A stretch of DNA of 64,000 bases from Poriferisodalis sp965116715 (GCA_965116715.1 OZ220724.1:2852001-2916000); one strand, 5' to 3'; numbered from the stretch's first letter, positions 34,237 to 44,056 are shown. Made by a program: numbers and translations. The notes: a model not told the origin generated them from the sequence alone.

Positions 34237-37200
34237 TCATAGGCCCCGGCGGCGAGCTTCAGCGTCGCGGTCGATATAGCCCGCATCGTGCTCGTAGCTG
34301 CTGGCCAGACTGTTGAAGATGGCTACGGTTCGCGGCCACTCTCTGAACCGCTGTGCTTGGTGCTTGTAGCTCTGGGCTAGTTGACGTTCTTGGTCACCGC
34401 CGGCTGTAGGTGAGCGGCTCGTGACACCACGCCGGTTGCGAATGGTGATGTTCAGCCCCTGATCAACGCGGTCATTCTGCAGCCGTTCCAGCAGATTGCG
34501 GACGACTTCGCTCGGCCACTCGTCGCCCGGATCTGCTGGGGAGGAAGCAAGTGCCCAACCGATGACTTCGTCGCCGATCTCGACTCGGTCAATTGCTGCC
34601 AGCTTCTTGCGGGCTGCGTCAATCCAATCGTTGAGCGCCCCCGCATCTAGCTCGTCCTCACCGTCAACGCTCGGGGCGAACTGTGATGCGGGCCATTCAC
34701 TCAGCACGTCCATGGCGCTGAGTGCCATCTGTTGTTGCGCTGCCGTGAGTGTGGGTTGCTCGTTCGGCGCGGCACTTGCGGGCTTGAAGGCGAGTTCCAC
34801 GAACTGCACAAACAGGTCCGGGTCGCGCAGCATCTCCCGGTACAGGTTTGGCGCGCTGAATTCGGGATCATGTTGAAGGAGCGGATGAAACTGCCACTCG
34901 ATGATCGCTACTCGCGTGGTGCCGAGGTGATCTCGATTGGCATCGAGGACCTTGAGAAGTGAGGCCAGTTCCCATCGCACCATCTCGGTGTCGCCGGCGT
35001 CGTCGCCGGGGTTCTCGATCCACTCTTCGAGGTTGAGGGCTACCTCTTCGGCGAACTCGGCCTCGGGCCGGTGTTCGTCTGCGTGAGCCACGAGCAGCCA
35101 GCGCGCCAGCCCGAGGCGCTTCGATTCTCGCAGCCGGCGGCAGACCTCGAGCAGTTGGCTCAGTTCGTCGGGAATACCGAGGTCGTAGTAGCCGACACGG
35201 TCCCAGTACGCACTGGCGACATCGGTGCCGAGGTCATCGATTCGCGTCCACGGCATCTCTATGGGCGGCGGGGAGCGCATGAGATCAGCGGCGGCCTTCG
35301 CTGACACGTCGTTCTCCGACAGCAGCTGCTTCACACCCTCCCATCCCAGGGCGCTAAACTTGGAGCTGAAGTAGCCCAGTGCGACCGAGGTGACCGCATC
35401 CAGATCGGTGCCCATGTAGCCGAGAACGTCGCCGTCCAGTGCTTGGTCGCATCGGCTCAGCGCCTTGCCGACCTGGTAAGGCTGGTCAACCGTCGAGGCG
35501 AAATCGAAGACCGCCTCTAAACCTCCATCACTCAAGATCGCCTCGACGGCTTCGGACTGCATGGGCTCAAGTGCTTCGTTGAAGGCCTCCCGCCCGTCTG
35601 CTGCCGACACGCCGTCGATGTAGATCCGTCTCGATGAGAACAGGTCACCGTACGAAATGGCGTGTTCAGCCGGGCGAAGGCAGTCCAGTGCGCTATCCAG
35701 CGGAGCCAGCTCGGACTCTGGAAGCGCCCAGTGAGCATCGCTGAACTGCCGGTGTCTCTCTACGGTTTCCCGGAGTATGGGCCACACCTTCGATTTGAAT
35801 CCCTCATCGGGTTCTGCGTCTGCCAGCCGGCGGAGTGTTTCGCAAGCCCTGCCACGTGCGTCGGGAGGAATTTCACTGATCTGGACAATCAGCTTCACCC
35901 ACCTATCGGGGTCGTCGCCCACGTCATCGACGAGCATTTCGGCGATGGCAATGGCCGTCTCGATGAACTCCTGTTGCGACACCGCCGATTTCCCCTGTCG
36001 CCAGTCGCGGTAGTCGGGTTGCGCTCCGGGCATTTGGACACCGTGCTGCTTCGGGAGCATCGAGAGCATCAGCGTCCAGGCGGCTTCCCAGTGGGACTTT
36101 CGCAGCATCCGCACCGCGGCGAGCCGTTCATCGGCTGTGGCAGATGTGTATGGCATCCACGGGCACATGATCGATGCCAGAGTCGCAGCTGGCCGGTTTG
36201 CATATCGGCCGCCGGGATCGAGATGATCGAGTCGCGCGAGCACATCAGCGACGGCTGTCAGATGCTCCGGCGACCAGGCGATGACCTCCAGCGCATTCAG
36301 GATTCGAAGATGAGGTGACGACGGGCCGAAGTCGAGCCCGACCCCGCTGCTGTCCGTGAACATTGCCTGCGTGAAGGCGTGCTGAGCGGCGAGGCAGCTT
36401 CGAAGAGCCTGCAGCACAGCGTCAGGATCGGCTTCGGCAAGCAAGGGCAGTACGTCATCTAGCGCAGTCCACGTTCGGGGTGTCGGGTCGTCCATGGCCG
36501 ATCGCAGAACCCACGATGTGACGTGCTTGGCGATGCCCGATGCATCAGATGCACCTGCAGGTTCAGAAGGAGGCAGGCTGCCCGCTAGGGCGAGCGTGGT
36601 CGCCATCCCACGCTTGAGTTGAGGTGAGTACGTCGCCCTGACGCCGTCGATTTGCGCGCGCAGCGCGTCCTCGTCGGTCAACTCACGCAATGGGTCGGCA
36701 TCGGTGAGCACCGCATGCGCAGACTCAGCGAATTCTCTGATGTCGTCCGAAGTGAGTTGGTCGCGCAGAAGCACCCATGTGTCAGCGGGCGAGACGCCGT
36801 ACCACTGTTGATCGACGACCGCGAGTGGCGCGTCAGCTCTGTCGAGCTTTCGAAGCATGTCGACGGCCTCGTCGTAGGGAACACCCGCCAACTGCTCGAT
36901 GATCTCCCGGTCGCCATTACGGGCTTCATGCCAGCTGCCGATCAGCAGGCACCTTCGCAGTGGTGTGTCGATGTGTCCCTTCGCCCATTCCGGGGTGTGC
37001 AATGCGGGGTCTTTGGCCAGTCGCCGTTGGAGTGCGATCAAGCTGGTGCGAGCGATGCCGCCGAGTTCATGAGCCTCGCGCAGCTCGAAACCCGCCGGTT
37101 CAAGCCGCTTCGCCACCACGTCCGAATCGACGGAATGCAGCGTCATGGCCGCCTGCGGACTGCCTGGCGCCGGCACGATCATTCGATGTGGGCTTCCGGC

Positions 37201-38643
37201 GGGCAAGTGCTTTGCATACTCCACCGACGGCACCACCATCGTGAGCACGGGGCTGTTTGTTTGCTGGCCCTTCTGAGTCGACAGGGTTTCTTGCGCGAAC
37301 AGCCGCGCGGCGGTTTCGTGGCTGTCCACGTAGAGCACATGTGCCGGATCCAACGCAGCGGCATCGCTGGCACTGAGTGCTGCCGCGATGAAGGCGATGA
37401 TCTCGTCGCGGTGGACCTGGCCACCGATCGTCAGGACGCCTCTGCCCTGGTCGCAGTGCTCCCGGACGTCGGCGGCTGCTTTCTCTCGACCGGCGAGCAC
37501 GAGATTCTCACCTAGGGGAGTACTCGTCGTCGCCAGCCACTGCTCCCACCAGCGGGATAGCAGGCTGATGCCTTCAGTCGGCTCGCCAAGCTGTTCGCGC
37601 ATCCAGATGGTCGTGGCGATTGCACACGAGAGCCAATCTTCGAGGTTGTCTACGTTCAGGGCTCTGACGCGGTCGAAGTCGTCGTCACCCGTGCGTTCAG
37701 ACTCGAATGACCGCCGCTTGGTCCACGGTGCGCACGCTGCGGCTACGTACGCGACGTCCGCGAGTTCATGGGCTGTCGAGTTCTCGACTCGCTTCTTGTA
37801 GTCGTCACTCGCCTTCTTGTTGACGCCGTTCTGTTGCGTCGTGAGCTCCCACGCGGATTTCCCGACGGGCACAAAGCGGTTGCCGCGCGCGCACCTCACG
37901 ATCCCGTCCAAGCCTGACGACGACGTCCCGGCGCCAGCCGGCATATCGATCCATTCCGCCGATGGCTCGGTCTCGGCGATCAGGCTGCGCACCAGTCTCG
38001 GGAACTCCTTGTCCCCGCGACCGGATTTCACCCAGCCGATCAAGTCACCCCGACTTACCCGCAGCATTTCCGGCACTGTTGGCACCAGATGTACTGGAGG
38101 CTTCAACGCCCCTGCCAGGTCGCGAGCGAGTTCGTAGTCCTCGGCAGGGCAGAGCGCCAACAGGCCGCTGCCGCGCAGGGCGTCGGCGATGCGCCCCAGA
38201 TCACGGATTCGATATGCCGGGCGCGGTCGTCGGGCAGCGAACGCATTGAGGGTTTCGCCCGATGCGACCGATTCCCGCAGTTCCGACAGGTCGCTGGCAA
38301 CGCGAACGAATGCCTCTCGCAATTCAGCTGCCGCCACCGTCTCGAGCTCGCTGTTCAGATCGCCGCTGCGAAGCCGTACCTCCTCGGCAACCTGCTCAAG
38401 CCAGCTCCGCCGCGCAACGTCATCTTGCAGTTCTCCAAACCCGTGCAGCCGCGCGCCGGCAGCCGCCAAGACGCGGTCACGAGCATCGTTGCCACCTGAG
38501 TCCGAGACCATTCGCAGCCCCGTGATCCAAGCGTTCTCGAACTCGTAGAAGCTCGTCGCCTGCGCAACGCCTGCTACAGCTGCCTCGAGTACTTGGCGCG
38601 CAGAGTTGTCCGAGGTATCGGTGACGGTTTCGATAGCGCTCAT
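34237..38643 (-). CDS. Very large protein of unknown function (about 1,468 residues)
   Basis: I do not recognise a named family. It is soluble and largely helical, with no signal peptide. Around residues 400-500 a segment (VLTIGGQVHRDEIIAFIAAAL, cut short, then HVLYVDSH, TMVVPSV, HRMIVPAPG) looks like an alternating alpha/beta NTP-binding core, but no Walker A GxxxxGKS/T is present. The final 60 residues (GGDQERQLAQSYKHQA, WPRTVAIFNSLASSYEHDA) resemble the end of large STAND-like proteins. The ATG at 38643 overlaps the stop of the SGHYxP gene by four bases (ATGA), so they are coupled; 38655 is an alternative start. The DNA looks less GC-rich than its neighbours. It may be a defence-type protein. 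Confidence 0.72.
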   Translation of the reverse strand: MSAIETVTDTSDNSARQVLEAAVAGVAQATSFYEFENAWITGLRMVSDSGGNDARDRVLAAAGARLHGFGELQDDVARRSWLEQVAEEVRLRSGDLNSELETVAAAELREAFVRVASDLSELRESVASGETLNAFAARRPRPAYRIRDLGRIADALRGSGLLALCPAEDYELARDLAGALKPPVHLVPTVPEMLRVSRGDLIGWVKSGRGDKEFPRLVRSLIAETEPSAEWIDMPAGAGTSSSGLDGIVRCARGNRFVPVGKSAWELTTQQNGVNKKASDDYKKRVENSTAHELADVAYVAAACAPWTKRRSFESERTGDDDFDRVRALNVDNLEDWLSCAIATTIWMREQLGEPTEGISLLSRWWEQWLATTSTPLGENLVLAGREKAAADVREHCDQGRGVLTIGGQVHRDEIIAFIAAALSASDAAALDPAHVLYVDSHETAARLFAQETLSTQKGQQTNSPVLTMVVPSVEYAKHLPAGSPHRMIVPAPGSPQAAMTLHSVDSDVVAKRLEPAGFELREAHELGGIARTSLIALQRRLAKDPALHTPEWAKGHIDTPLRRCLLIGSWHEARNGDREIIEQLAGVPYDEAVDMLRKLDRADAPLAVVDQQWYGVSPADTWVLLRDQLTSDDIREFAESAHAVLTDADPLRELTDEDALRAQIDGVRATYSPQLKRGMATTLALAGSLPPSEPAGASDASGIAKHVTSWVLRSAMDDPTPRTWTALDDVLPLLAEADPDAVLQALRSCLAAQHAFTQAMFTDSSGVGLDFGPSSPHLRILNALEVIAWSPEHLTAVADVLARLDHLDPGGRYANRPAATLASIMCPWMPYTSATADERLAAVRMLRKSHWEAAWTLMLSMLPKQHGVQMPGAQPDYRDWRQGKSAVSQQEFIETAIAIAEMLVDDVGDDPDRWVKLIVQISEIPPDARGRACETLRRLADAEPDEGFKSKVWPILRETVERHRQFSDAHWALPESELAPLDSALDCLRPAEHAISYGDLFSSRRIYIDGVSAADGREAFNEALEPMQSEAVEAILSDGGLEAVFDFASTVDQPYQVGKALSRCDQALDGDVLGYMGTDLDAVTSVALGYFSSKFSALGWEGVKQLLSENDVSAKAAADLMRSPPPIEMPWTRIDDLGTDVASAYWDRVGYYDLGIPDELSQLLEVCRRLRESKRLGLARWLLVAHADEHRPEAEFAEEVALNLEEWIENPGDDAGDTEMVRWELASLLKVLDANRDHLGTTRVAIIEWQFHPLLQHDPEFSAPNLYREMLRDPDLFVQFVELAFKPASAAPNEQPTLTAAQQQMALSAMDVLSEWPASQFAPSVDGEDELDAGALNDWIDAARKKLAAIDRVEIGDEVIGWALASSPADPGDEWPSEVVRNLLERLQNDRVDQGLNITIRNRRGVTSRSPTAGGDQERQLAQSYKHQAQRFREWPRTVAIFNSLASSYEHDAGYIDRDAEARRRGL

Positions 38644-39059
38644 GGTGATTCCCAATCGTAAGAGGTGACCGCGTCAGGGCGAACGCTGATTCCGGCTGCC
38701 TCGAACGCTTCCCGGGCGATTGCGAGGCCACCGGCTCCCGGTTGGTAGTGGCCACTCATGTCGTTGAGCGCCGAGACAACGATCGCCGATCCATCGACTT
38801 CCACATCGAATTCGCCCGCGGCAAACACCGGATTTCCGTTCGCGAGCACGGCGTGTGAGATGTCCTCGTCGAGCCGCCGCCTGGGTGCCGCCACGATCAT
38901 TCGGCTGGTCGAGACGACGTAGATCATGCGGACTCCTGTCGCCGCCAGGGCCGTGAACGCAGTGCTGGGGACCTCTACCGGGTCAACGCCGGCTCGACGC
39001 GCTGCCTCCAGCTCTTGCTCCAACTGCAGCGGGAGTCGGTTTCGGTACGGCGGTGGCAA
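38640..39059 (-). CDS. Small protein with SGHYxP motif, coupled to the large protein
   Basis: A 139-residue protein with a helical N-terminus and a beta-rich core ending in SALNDMSGHYQPG (SGHYQPG at about 102-108) and a C-terminal helix. From memory, domains with a Ser-Gly-His-Tyr-x-Pro motif occur in small bacterial proteins and at the ends of polymorphic toxins, but the function is not known to me. The start is TTG at 39059, weakly supported; no ATG or GTG lies in frame upstream. Its stop overlaps the next gene's ATG. Confidence 0.65.
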   Translation of the reverse strand: MPPPYRNRLPLQLEQELEAARRAGVDPVEVPSTAFTALAATGVRMIYVVSTSRMIVAAPRRRLDEDISHAVLANGNPVFAAGEFDVEVDGSAIVVSALNDMSGHYQPGAGGLAIAREAFEAAGISVRPDAVTSYDWESP

Positions 39060-39080
39060 AGCGTCGCGTCTGCTTTCACG

Positions 39081-39166
39081 GCTACTCGATTCGGCTGCAC
39101 ACTAGACGGGACATGAAAAACTATGAAATCCTATATAAATTGATCAATATCTGATTATCGAGTAGC
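39081..39166 (-). promoter_or_regulatory. AT-rich regulatory segment bounded by inverted repeats
   Basis: GCTACTCGAT (39081-39090) and ATCGAGTAGC (39157-39166) are perfect 10-bp inverted repeats 66 bases apart. Between them lies strongly AT-rich DNA with the palindrome ATTGATCAAT (39139-39148) and TATATA. It is directly upstream of the two-gene unit at 38640-34237, so it probably holds its promoter and an operator. Confidence 0.5.
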
Positions 39167-39231
39167 GGATGCTTGTGTCCGAACCGCGCGACGGAATGGG
39201 TGCACTCGTGCGTGAGTCGGCGTTGGGTTGA

Positions 39232-41607
39232 TCAGGCCGGGGCGGGCTCTTGCCCGTGTTCGGGCTGCTCGACGTGCTCTGGATCAAGATCCTCGTCATC
39301 GGCGGATCTGACATCGGGCAGTTCGCCTTCGACCCGCAGGTTGGGGATGATGCGGTCGAGCCAGGCCGGCAGCCACCAGTTGCGGGCGCCGAGCAACTCC
39401 ATCGTGGACGGCACGATGAGCATCCGCACGAGGGTGGCATCGATGGCGATGGCGGTGGCCAGACCCAGGCCGAACAGCTTGACGACACGTTCCTCTTCCA
39501 GCACGAAGCTGCCGAAGACCACGATCATGATCGCCGCCGCTGCGGTGATGACCCGGGCGGTCGCTGCCAGCCCGTCGGCCACCGAGTTGACCGGATCGCC
39601 GGTGCGCTCGTACTCCTCCTTCATGCGCGACAGCAGGAAGACCTCGTAATCCATCGACAGCCCGAACAGGACGGCGAACAGCATCATCGGAATGAACGGC
39701 TCGATCGGCGCCGGCTGGATGCCGAGCACGCTGCCGAACCAGCCCCACTGGAAGATGGCCACCAGCACGCCGTAGGACGCGCCGATGGACAGCATGTTCA
39801 TGATGACCGCCTTGAGCGGCACCACCAGCGAGCGGAACACGGCCATCAGCAGCAGGAACGACGCCCCCAGCACCGCGCCGAAGAAGATCTGCATGCGTCC
39901 GGCCAGGTAGTCGCTGAAGTCGATCTGGAACGCTACGGTGCCGCCGACCAGCGCGTCGACGCCGGTGCCGTCCATGGCGGTCGGGATGACCTGATCGCGC
40001 AGCGTGTGGACGAGCGTCTCGGTCTCGGCGTCTTGGGGGCCGGTCGCCGGCAGCACCCGGATCATCGCCGCTTGGCCGTCGGGGCTCGGAAATGGGGGCG
40101 AGGCAGCCACGACGCCTTCGGTGCGGTTCAGCGCGTCGGTCAGCTCCAGGAGAGCCAGCAAGTCTTGGCGGCCGGCGGTCTCGGCGACAATCAGCAACGG
40201 CCCGTTGGCACCCGGGCCGAAGCCGTCGGCGATGAGGTCGTAGGCCTTTCGGGTCGTGCTGTCGGGCGGGAAATTGCCCTCATCGGAGAAGCCCAGGCGC
40301 AGTGCGAAGACCGGGGCGGCAGCCAGCACCAGCACGGCGGTGCCGCCGAGCGCGAACAGCCAGGCTCGGCGCTGCACGACCCGGCTCAGCCGGTACCAGG
40401 CGGTGGATCGCAGCGGCTTGGGCTGGCGGTGGTGCAGGATGCGTCTCAGCGGGTTGCGCGGGCCGCCGACGGCCCCCGCAATGAGGACGGCAGCGGCAGC
40501 GGGCAGACCGGCCAGCAGCGGGCGGATGCCGAGGCCGAAACCCAGCAGCGCCACTGCCACCAGCGCTGCGGCGAGCATGCCGCGCACCCTGGTGGTGGTC
40601 ATCCGGTTTCTCATCAGCCCCAGCACCGCGGGCAGCAGGGTCATTGAACCTGCCATCACGATCGAGACCGTGATGGCCGCCGACAGCCCCAGGCCCGCGA
40701 CGAAGGGCAGGCCCATGAGCAGCAGCCCCAGCAGCGACACCACCACCGTCGCACCGGCGAAGAGCACCGAACGGCCTGCGGAATCCAGCGCCGCACCGAC
40801 GGCGTCCAGCGGGCTGAACTTGTTGCGTACCCATTCTCGATAGCGGTTGAGGATGATCAGCGCGTAGTCGATGCCCACGCCGAGCCCGATCATCACCCCG
40901 AGCGTCGGCGCGATGTCGGGCACCGTGAACACGTTGCTGAGGATCGTGATGGTGAGCGCGCCGATGCCGACACCGATCAGCGCGGTGCCGACGGTGACGC
41001 CCATGGCGACCACCGAGCCGACGGCCGCGATCAGCACGAACACGGCGAAGGCGAGCCCGATGGCCTCGGTCTCGGGCGGCTCCTGACCGGCGAGCCACGA
41101 GCCGCCGAGTTCCACCTGCACTCCAGGGATCTCGCGCACGCCGCTGTTGTCGATGAGCTCGGTGATGTGCTCGCCGAGCCCGCCCGCCTCGTCGAGATTG
41201 AACGAGCGGCTGATCTGAACCTCGGCAACGGCGATCTGGCCTGCATGGGGACCTTGCTGCGCAACGAACTGGCGGCCGCCGGGGTCATATGGCGAGTTGA
41301 CCGTCACCTCGTCGATGGCATCCACGGCGACGAACAGCTCGGTGAGCGTCGAACGCACGGCAGGGTCGTCAACCCCGGAGCTGGACTTGACCACGATCGA
41401 CCCGTTGATGTTGGAGCCGAAGTCGCCGAAGTGGGAGTCCAGCACTTCGGCGGCGTGGTCGCTTTCGGAGTCCGGGGTGTTCAGTGCTGCGCCCCACGAC
41501 GGCCCCACGAGCCCCGCGAGCAGTGCGGCAGCGACGGCGAGCGCCAGCCACGCAGCGAAGACACGCCACGGGTTCCGGAAGCACCACTTGCCGAGCGCGG
41601 TGTACAT
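39232..41607 (-). CDS. MMPL family transporter
   Basis: A 791-residue RND/MMPL permease. It has a single helix, a large extracytoplasmic domain, then two bundles of about six helices. The duplicated signature is visible as GLGVGIDYALIILNRYREW in the first half and FGLSMDYEVFLLSRMKEEY in the second, with the proton-relay Asp-Tyr pairs. Mycobacterial relatives export lipids or siderophores; the substrate here is unknown. The ATG at 41607 was chosen because the N-terminal amphipathic helix (MYTALGKWCFRNPWRV) starts there, the usual MMPL beginning. Confidence 0.92.
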   Translation of the reverse strand: MYTALGKWCFRNPWRVFAAWLALAVAAALLAGLVGPSWGAALNTPDSESDHAAEVLDSHFGDFGSNINGSIVVKSSSGVDDPAVRSTLTELFVAVDAIDEVTVNSPYDPGGRQFVAQQGPHAGQIAVAEVQISRSFNLDEAGGLGEHITELIDNSGVREIPGVQVELGGSWLAGQEPPETEAIGLAFAVFVLIAAVGSVVAMGVTVGTALIGVGIGALTITILSNVFTVPDIAPTLGVMIGLGVGIDYALIILNRYREWVRNKFSPLDAVGAALDSAGRSVLFAGATVVVSLLGLLLMGLPFVAGLGLSAAITVSIVMAGSMTLLPAVLGLMRNRMTTTRVRGMLAAALVAVALLGFGLGIRPLLAGLPAAAAVLIAGAVGGPRNPLRRILHHRQPKPLRSTAWYRLSRVVQRRAWLFALGGTAVLVLAAAPVFALRLGFSDEGNFPPDSTTRKAYDLIADGFGPGANGPLLIVAETAGRQDLLALLELTDALNRTEGVVAASPPFPSPDGQAAMIRVLPATGPQDAETETLVHTLRDQVIPTAMDGTGVDALVGGTVAFQIDFSDYLAGRMQIFFGAVLGASFLLLMAVFRSLVVPLKAVIMNMLSIGASYGVLVAIFQWGWFGSVLGIQPAPIEPFIPMMLFAVLFGLSMDYEVFLLSRMKEEYERTGDPVNSVADGLAATARVITAAAAIMIVVFGSFVLEEERVVKLFGLGLATAIAIDATLVRMLIVPSTMELLGARNWWLPAWLDRIIPNLRVEGELPDVRSADDEDLDPEHVEQPEHGQEPAPA

Positions 41608-41786
41608 CGGCAGCGTCCTTTCGTGACGGCGAGTGCCGCCGTGGGCCAGCGCGACATCTGGTGCCCGGCACGGGGCGCCCACAGCGAGTCAGCCCGGCAA
41701 GCTACCGCCGCAGAGCGCTGTAACACTGTGTGGCGGGCGAACCGGGGAGGCAGCAGGTGGCTGTGAGCGAGTCGAACGACGCGGGC

Positions 41787-43451
41787 CTACGGCAGAGCGC
41801 CCACCGACCCGGACGTGATCTTGGTCGGCTGGGTGCTCCGCATTCCGTTGGTGGGATGAGTCGCCCGTCCAGTCTCGGCGATCTCGGGTTCGATCTCCAC
41901 CGTGCGCCCGCTGACTGCTTCGAGCAGCTCGCTGCGGGCCCGGGCGGTGAAGAGCTCGACGGAGGTGTCGACGCCGGGTGACACTCGTGCGATCAGCCGG
42001 AGCTCGCCGTCGGGCGGCGTGCCGGCCTGCCCAGGCGCAGTCGTGACGCGGACGCGGGTCACCACCTGACGGTTGGAGCGGTCCAGACCGATCGCCACGC
42101 GCAGCATCGCCGCCATCCAGCGCACCTTGCTCTTGTCTGCCGAACCCAGAGAGGCGAACTCGGGGTGCTTGGACTTGGGTGCGCTCTTGCGGTGGTAACG
42201 GGCGACTTGAGCGATGATCTCGATCTCGCGTTCGGTGAAGCCGGTGAGGTGCTCGCTGTTGCGGATGATGTAGTAGCTGTGGCGGTGGTGGGCGCTGTGG
42301 GAGACGAAGATCCCCACGTTGTGCAGCAGCGAGGCCGCCTCGAACAGCTCCCGGTCTTCCTCGCCGAGCCCGTGCAGCGTGCTCAGGCCGTCGAATAACT
42401 CCAGCGCCAAATCCGTGACGTGTTCGGCGTGGCCAAGGTCCTCGTGGTAGCTCTTCGCCACATACATCACGCCCGAGCGCCGCAGATCTTCCAGCCGGTG
42501 GAACGGGTCCAGCTCGGGCGCAGCCGCTCGCCGCATCTGCTCGAACAGGATCCCCTCGCGCAGCGCGTAGTCGGAGACCTCCATGCGCTTGATGCCGAGC
42601 AGCTTGAACGTCTCGGACAACAGCAGTGCACCGCCCACAATGATGTCGGCCCGGCGTTCCTCCAGCCCCTCGATGTCGAGCCGGCGTCCCGGTGTTGTCG
42701 CACCGGCGAGATCCGCCGTCAGGGAACGCAGCTCCTTCGCCGTGAACGACAGCCGTCCGGTGCGGCTGTCGCGATCGCCGCGTCGCAGCGCGCACATCCG
42801 CGCCAAGGCCATGATGGTTCCCGACGAACCGACGGCAGTCTCGAAACCGAGTTCGCCGATCTCGGCCGGCAGGCGGCCGAGGAACGACTCGATGTAGATG
42901 CGGCACTCGCGAACGGAGCGCTTGCGCGTTCGGCCCTTGGGAAAGAAGCGGTCGGTGAGCCTGATCGAGCCGAGCTTGACGCTGCGCAGCAGCAGCGGCT
43001 CGGCACCGTCGCCGACGACAAATTCGGTCGAGCCGCCGCCGATGTCGATGACCAGGTGCCGCTTGTCGAGCAGCGGCACAGCTGCCAGCACGCCGAGATG
43101 GATCAGGCGGGCCTCCTCGACTCCGGAGACCACTTCGATGTCCACGCCGGCCTCGAGGTGGGCGCGCTGGGTGAACTCTGCTCGATTGTCTGCCTCGCGC
43201 ACCGCACTGGTGGCAACGGCCGTGACGGTGCGTGCGCCGGCGTGGTCGGCGATGCGCCGCATGCGGCCGAGTGCTGCGATGCCGCGATCCATGGCATCGG
43301 GCTCGAGGCGCTTCATGTCCTCGCCGCCCGAGCCCAGCCGGACAGGCTCGCGCTCGCGTGTCAGCACCTCAAAATGGCCGTCGGCGTCGACTGAAGCGAC
43401 GACGAGGTGGAACGAGTTGGTTCCCACGTCGATCGCCGCGATGACGCTCAC
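41787..43451 (-). CDS. Ppx/GppA phosphatase family protein with C-terminal HD-like domain
   Basis: About 554 residues. The N-terminal half is the actin-like Ppx/GppA fold: IDVGTNSFHLVV, a Gly-rich IDIGGGSTEFVVG, and ASLLHNVGIFVSHSAHHRH of the HD-type C-terminal region. Members hydrolyse polyphosphate or pppGpp. The C-terminal tail (after about residue 460) is longer than in standard Ppx. The start is probably the GTG at 43451; TTG 43460 would add three residues. It is upstream of, and on the same strand as, the MMPL gene but separated by 180 bases. Confidence 0.9.
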   Translation of the reverse strand: MSVIAAIDVGTNSFHLVVASVDADGHFEVLTREREPVRLGSGGEDMKRLEPDAMDRGIAALGRMRRIADHAGARTVTAVATSAVREADNRAEFTQRAHLEAGVDIEVVSGVEEARLIHLGVLAAVPLLDKRHLVIDIGGGSTEFVVGDGAEPLLLRSVKLGSIRLTDRFFPKGRTRKRSVRECRIYIESFLGRLPAEIGELGFETAVGSSGTIMALARMCALRRGDRDSRTGRLSFTAKELRSLTADLAGATTPGRRLDIEGLEERRADIIVGGALLLSETFKLLGIKRMEVSDYALREGILFEQMRRAAAPELDPFHRLEDLRRSGVMYVAKSYHEDLGHAEHVTDLALELFDGLSTLHGLGEEDRELFEAASLLHNVGIFVSHSAHHRHSYYIIRNSEHLTGFTEREIEIIAQVARYHRKSAPKSKHPEFASLGSADKSKVRWMAAMLRVAIGLDRSNRQVVTRVRVTTAPGQAGTPPDGELRLIARVSPGVDTSVELFTARARSELLEAVSGRTVEIEPEIAETGRATHPTNGMRSTQPTKITSGSVGALP

Positions 43452-43525
43452 GCACCGCAACGCTAGAGGGACGGTCGCCGGACCCGGAAGATGGCTGCGG
43501 GCAGCGCCCCACTAGCGTTCCGCCG

Positions 43526-43936
43526 ATGGCGACGCACGCGACCCAGATCGTGCCCCGATTCGGCGAGCTGGACCCGTACAACCACGTCAACCACGCGGTG
43601 TATGTGTCGTACTTCGAGGCGGCTCGCTGCCTGGCGCTGGAATCCGCCGATCTCGCCTTGCCGGATCTGTCGGATCAGGACGTCCAGATCGTGGTGACGA
43701 ACTTGGATGTGCGCTTCCGGGCGCCCGCGACGGCACGAGACACGCTGCGCGTCGAGACTGAGCTGGTCGAGCGTCGGCGCGCGAGCACGCGGTGGCAGCA
43801 GCGGATCATCCGCGAGTCTGACGATGCGGTGCTGGTGGAGGGTCAGTTGACCGCAGCCATCTGCAACAACGCTGGCAAGCCTCGTCGCCCGCCGCCTGGC
43901 CTGATGGACAAGTTCGACGCACTCGCCCCCGGCTAA
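43526..43936 (+). CDS. Acyl-CoA thioesterase, hot-dog fold
   Basis: A 136-residue single hot-dog protein of the 4HBT type. FGELDPYNHVNHAVYVSYFEAAR carries the catalytic Asp16 in the usual D-x-x-x-H-V-N context (written here in one run of under 24 letters, the motif proper being LDPYNHVNHAVY). It hydrolyses acyl-CoA or aromatic CoA thioesters, a fit with the CoA-enzyme genes nearby. It is divergent from the ppx gene by 75 bases. Confidence 0.88.
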   Translation: MATHATQIVPRFGELDPYNHVNHAVYVSYFEAARCLALESADLALPDLSDQDVQIVVTNLDVRFRAPATARDTLRVETELVERRRASTRWQQRIIRESDDAVLVEGQLTAAICNNAGKPRRPPPGLMDKFDALAPG

Positions 43937-43948
43937 GTGGTGCGCCCG

Positions 43949-44026
43949 CTGCGGAGGCGGCAGAACCCTCTGCGACCAGCGATCCAGCAGGTCGCAACGT
44001 CGCAGAGTCTCCTGCCGCCTCCGCAG
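43949..44026. terminator. Large two-part stem-loop between convergent genes
   Basis: CTGCGGAGGCGGCAG (43949-43963) pairs perfectly with CTGCCGCCTCCGCAG (44012-44026), and inside it CTCTGCGAC (43968-43976) pairs with GTCGCAGAG (43999-44007). A competing pair is TGCGACC (43971-43977) with GGTCGCA (43990-43996). It lies between the thioesterase and the convergent SDR, so a bidirectional terminator is the simplest reading. Confidence 0.6.
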
Positions 44027-44056
44027 CTACGGCATCTGTGCCTGTCGGCGTGAGGG

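Noticed and set aside
34237..38643. Large protein as a canonical P-loop STAND ATPase
   Set aside because: No Walker A sequence can be found in it, so the ATPase call is not supported by sequence.
39250..40647. A 465-codon plus-strand open frame opposite the MMPL gene
   Set aside because: Product is rich in Gln, His and Arg with no fold-like pattern; the MMPL protein on the other strand is certain.
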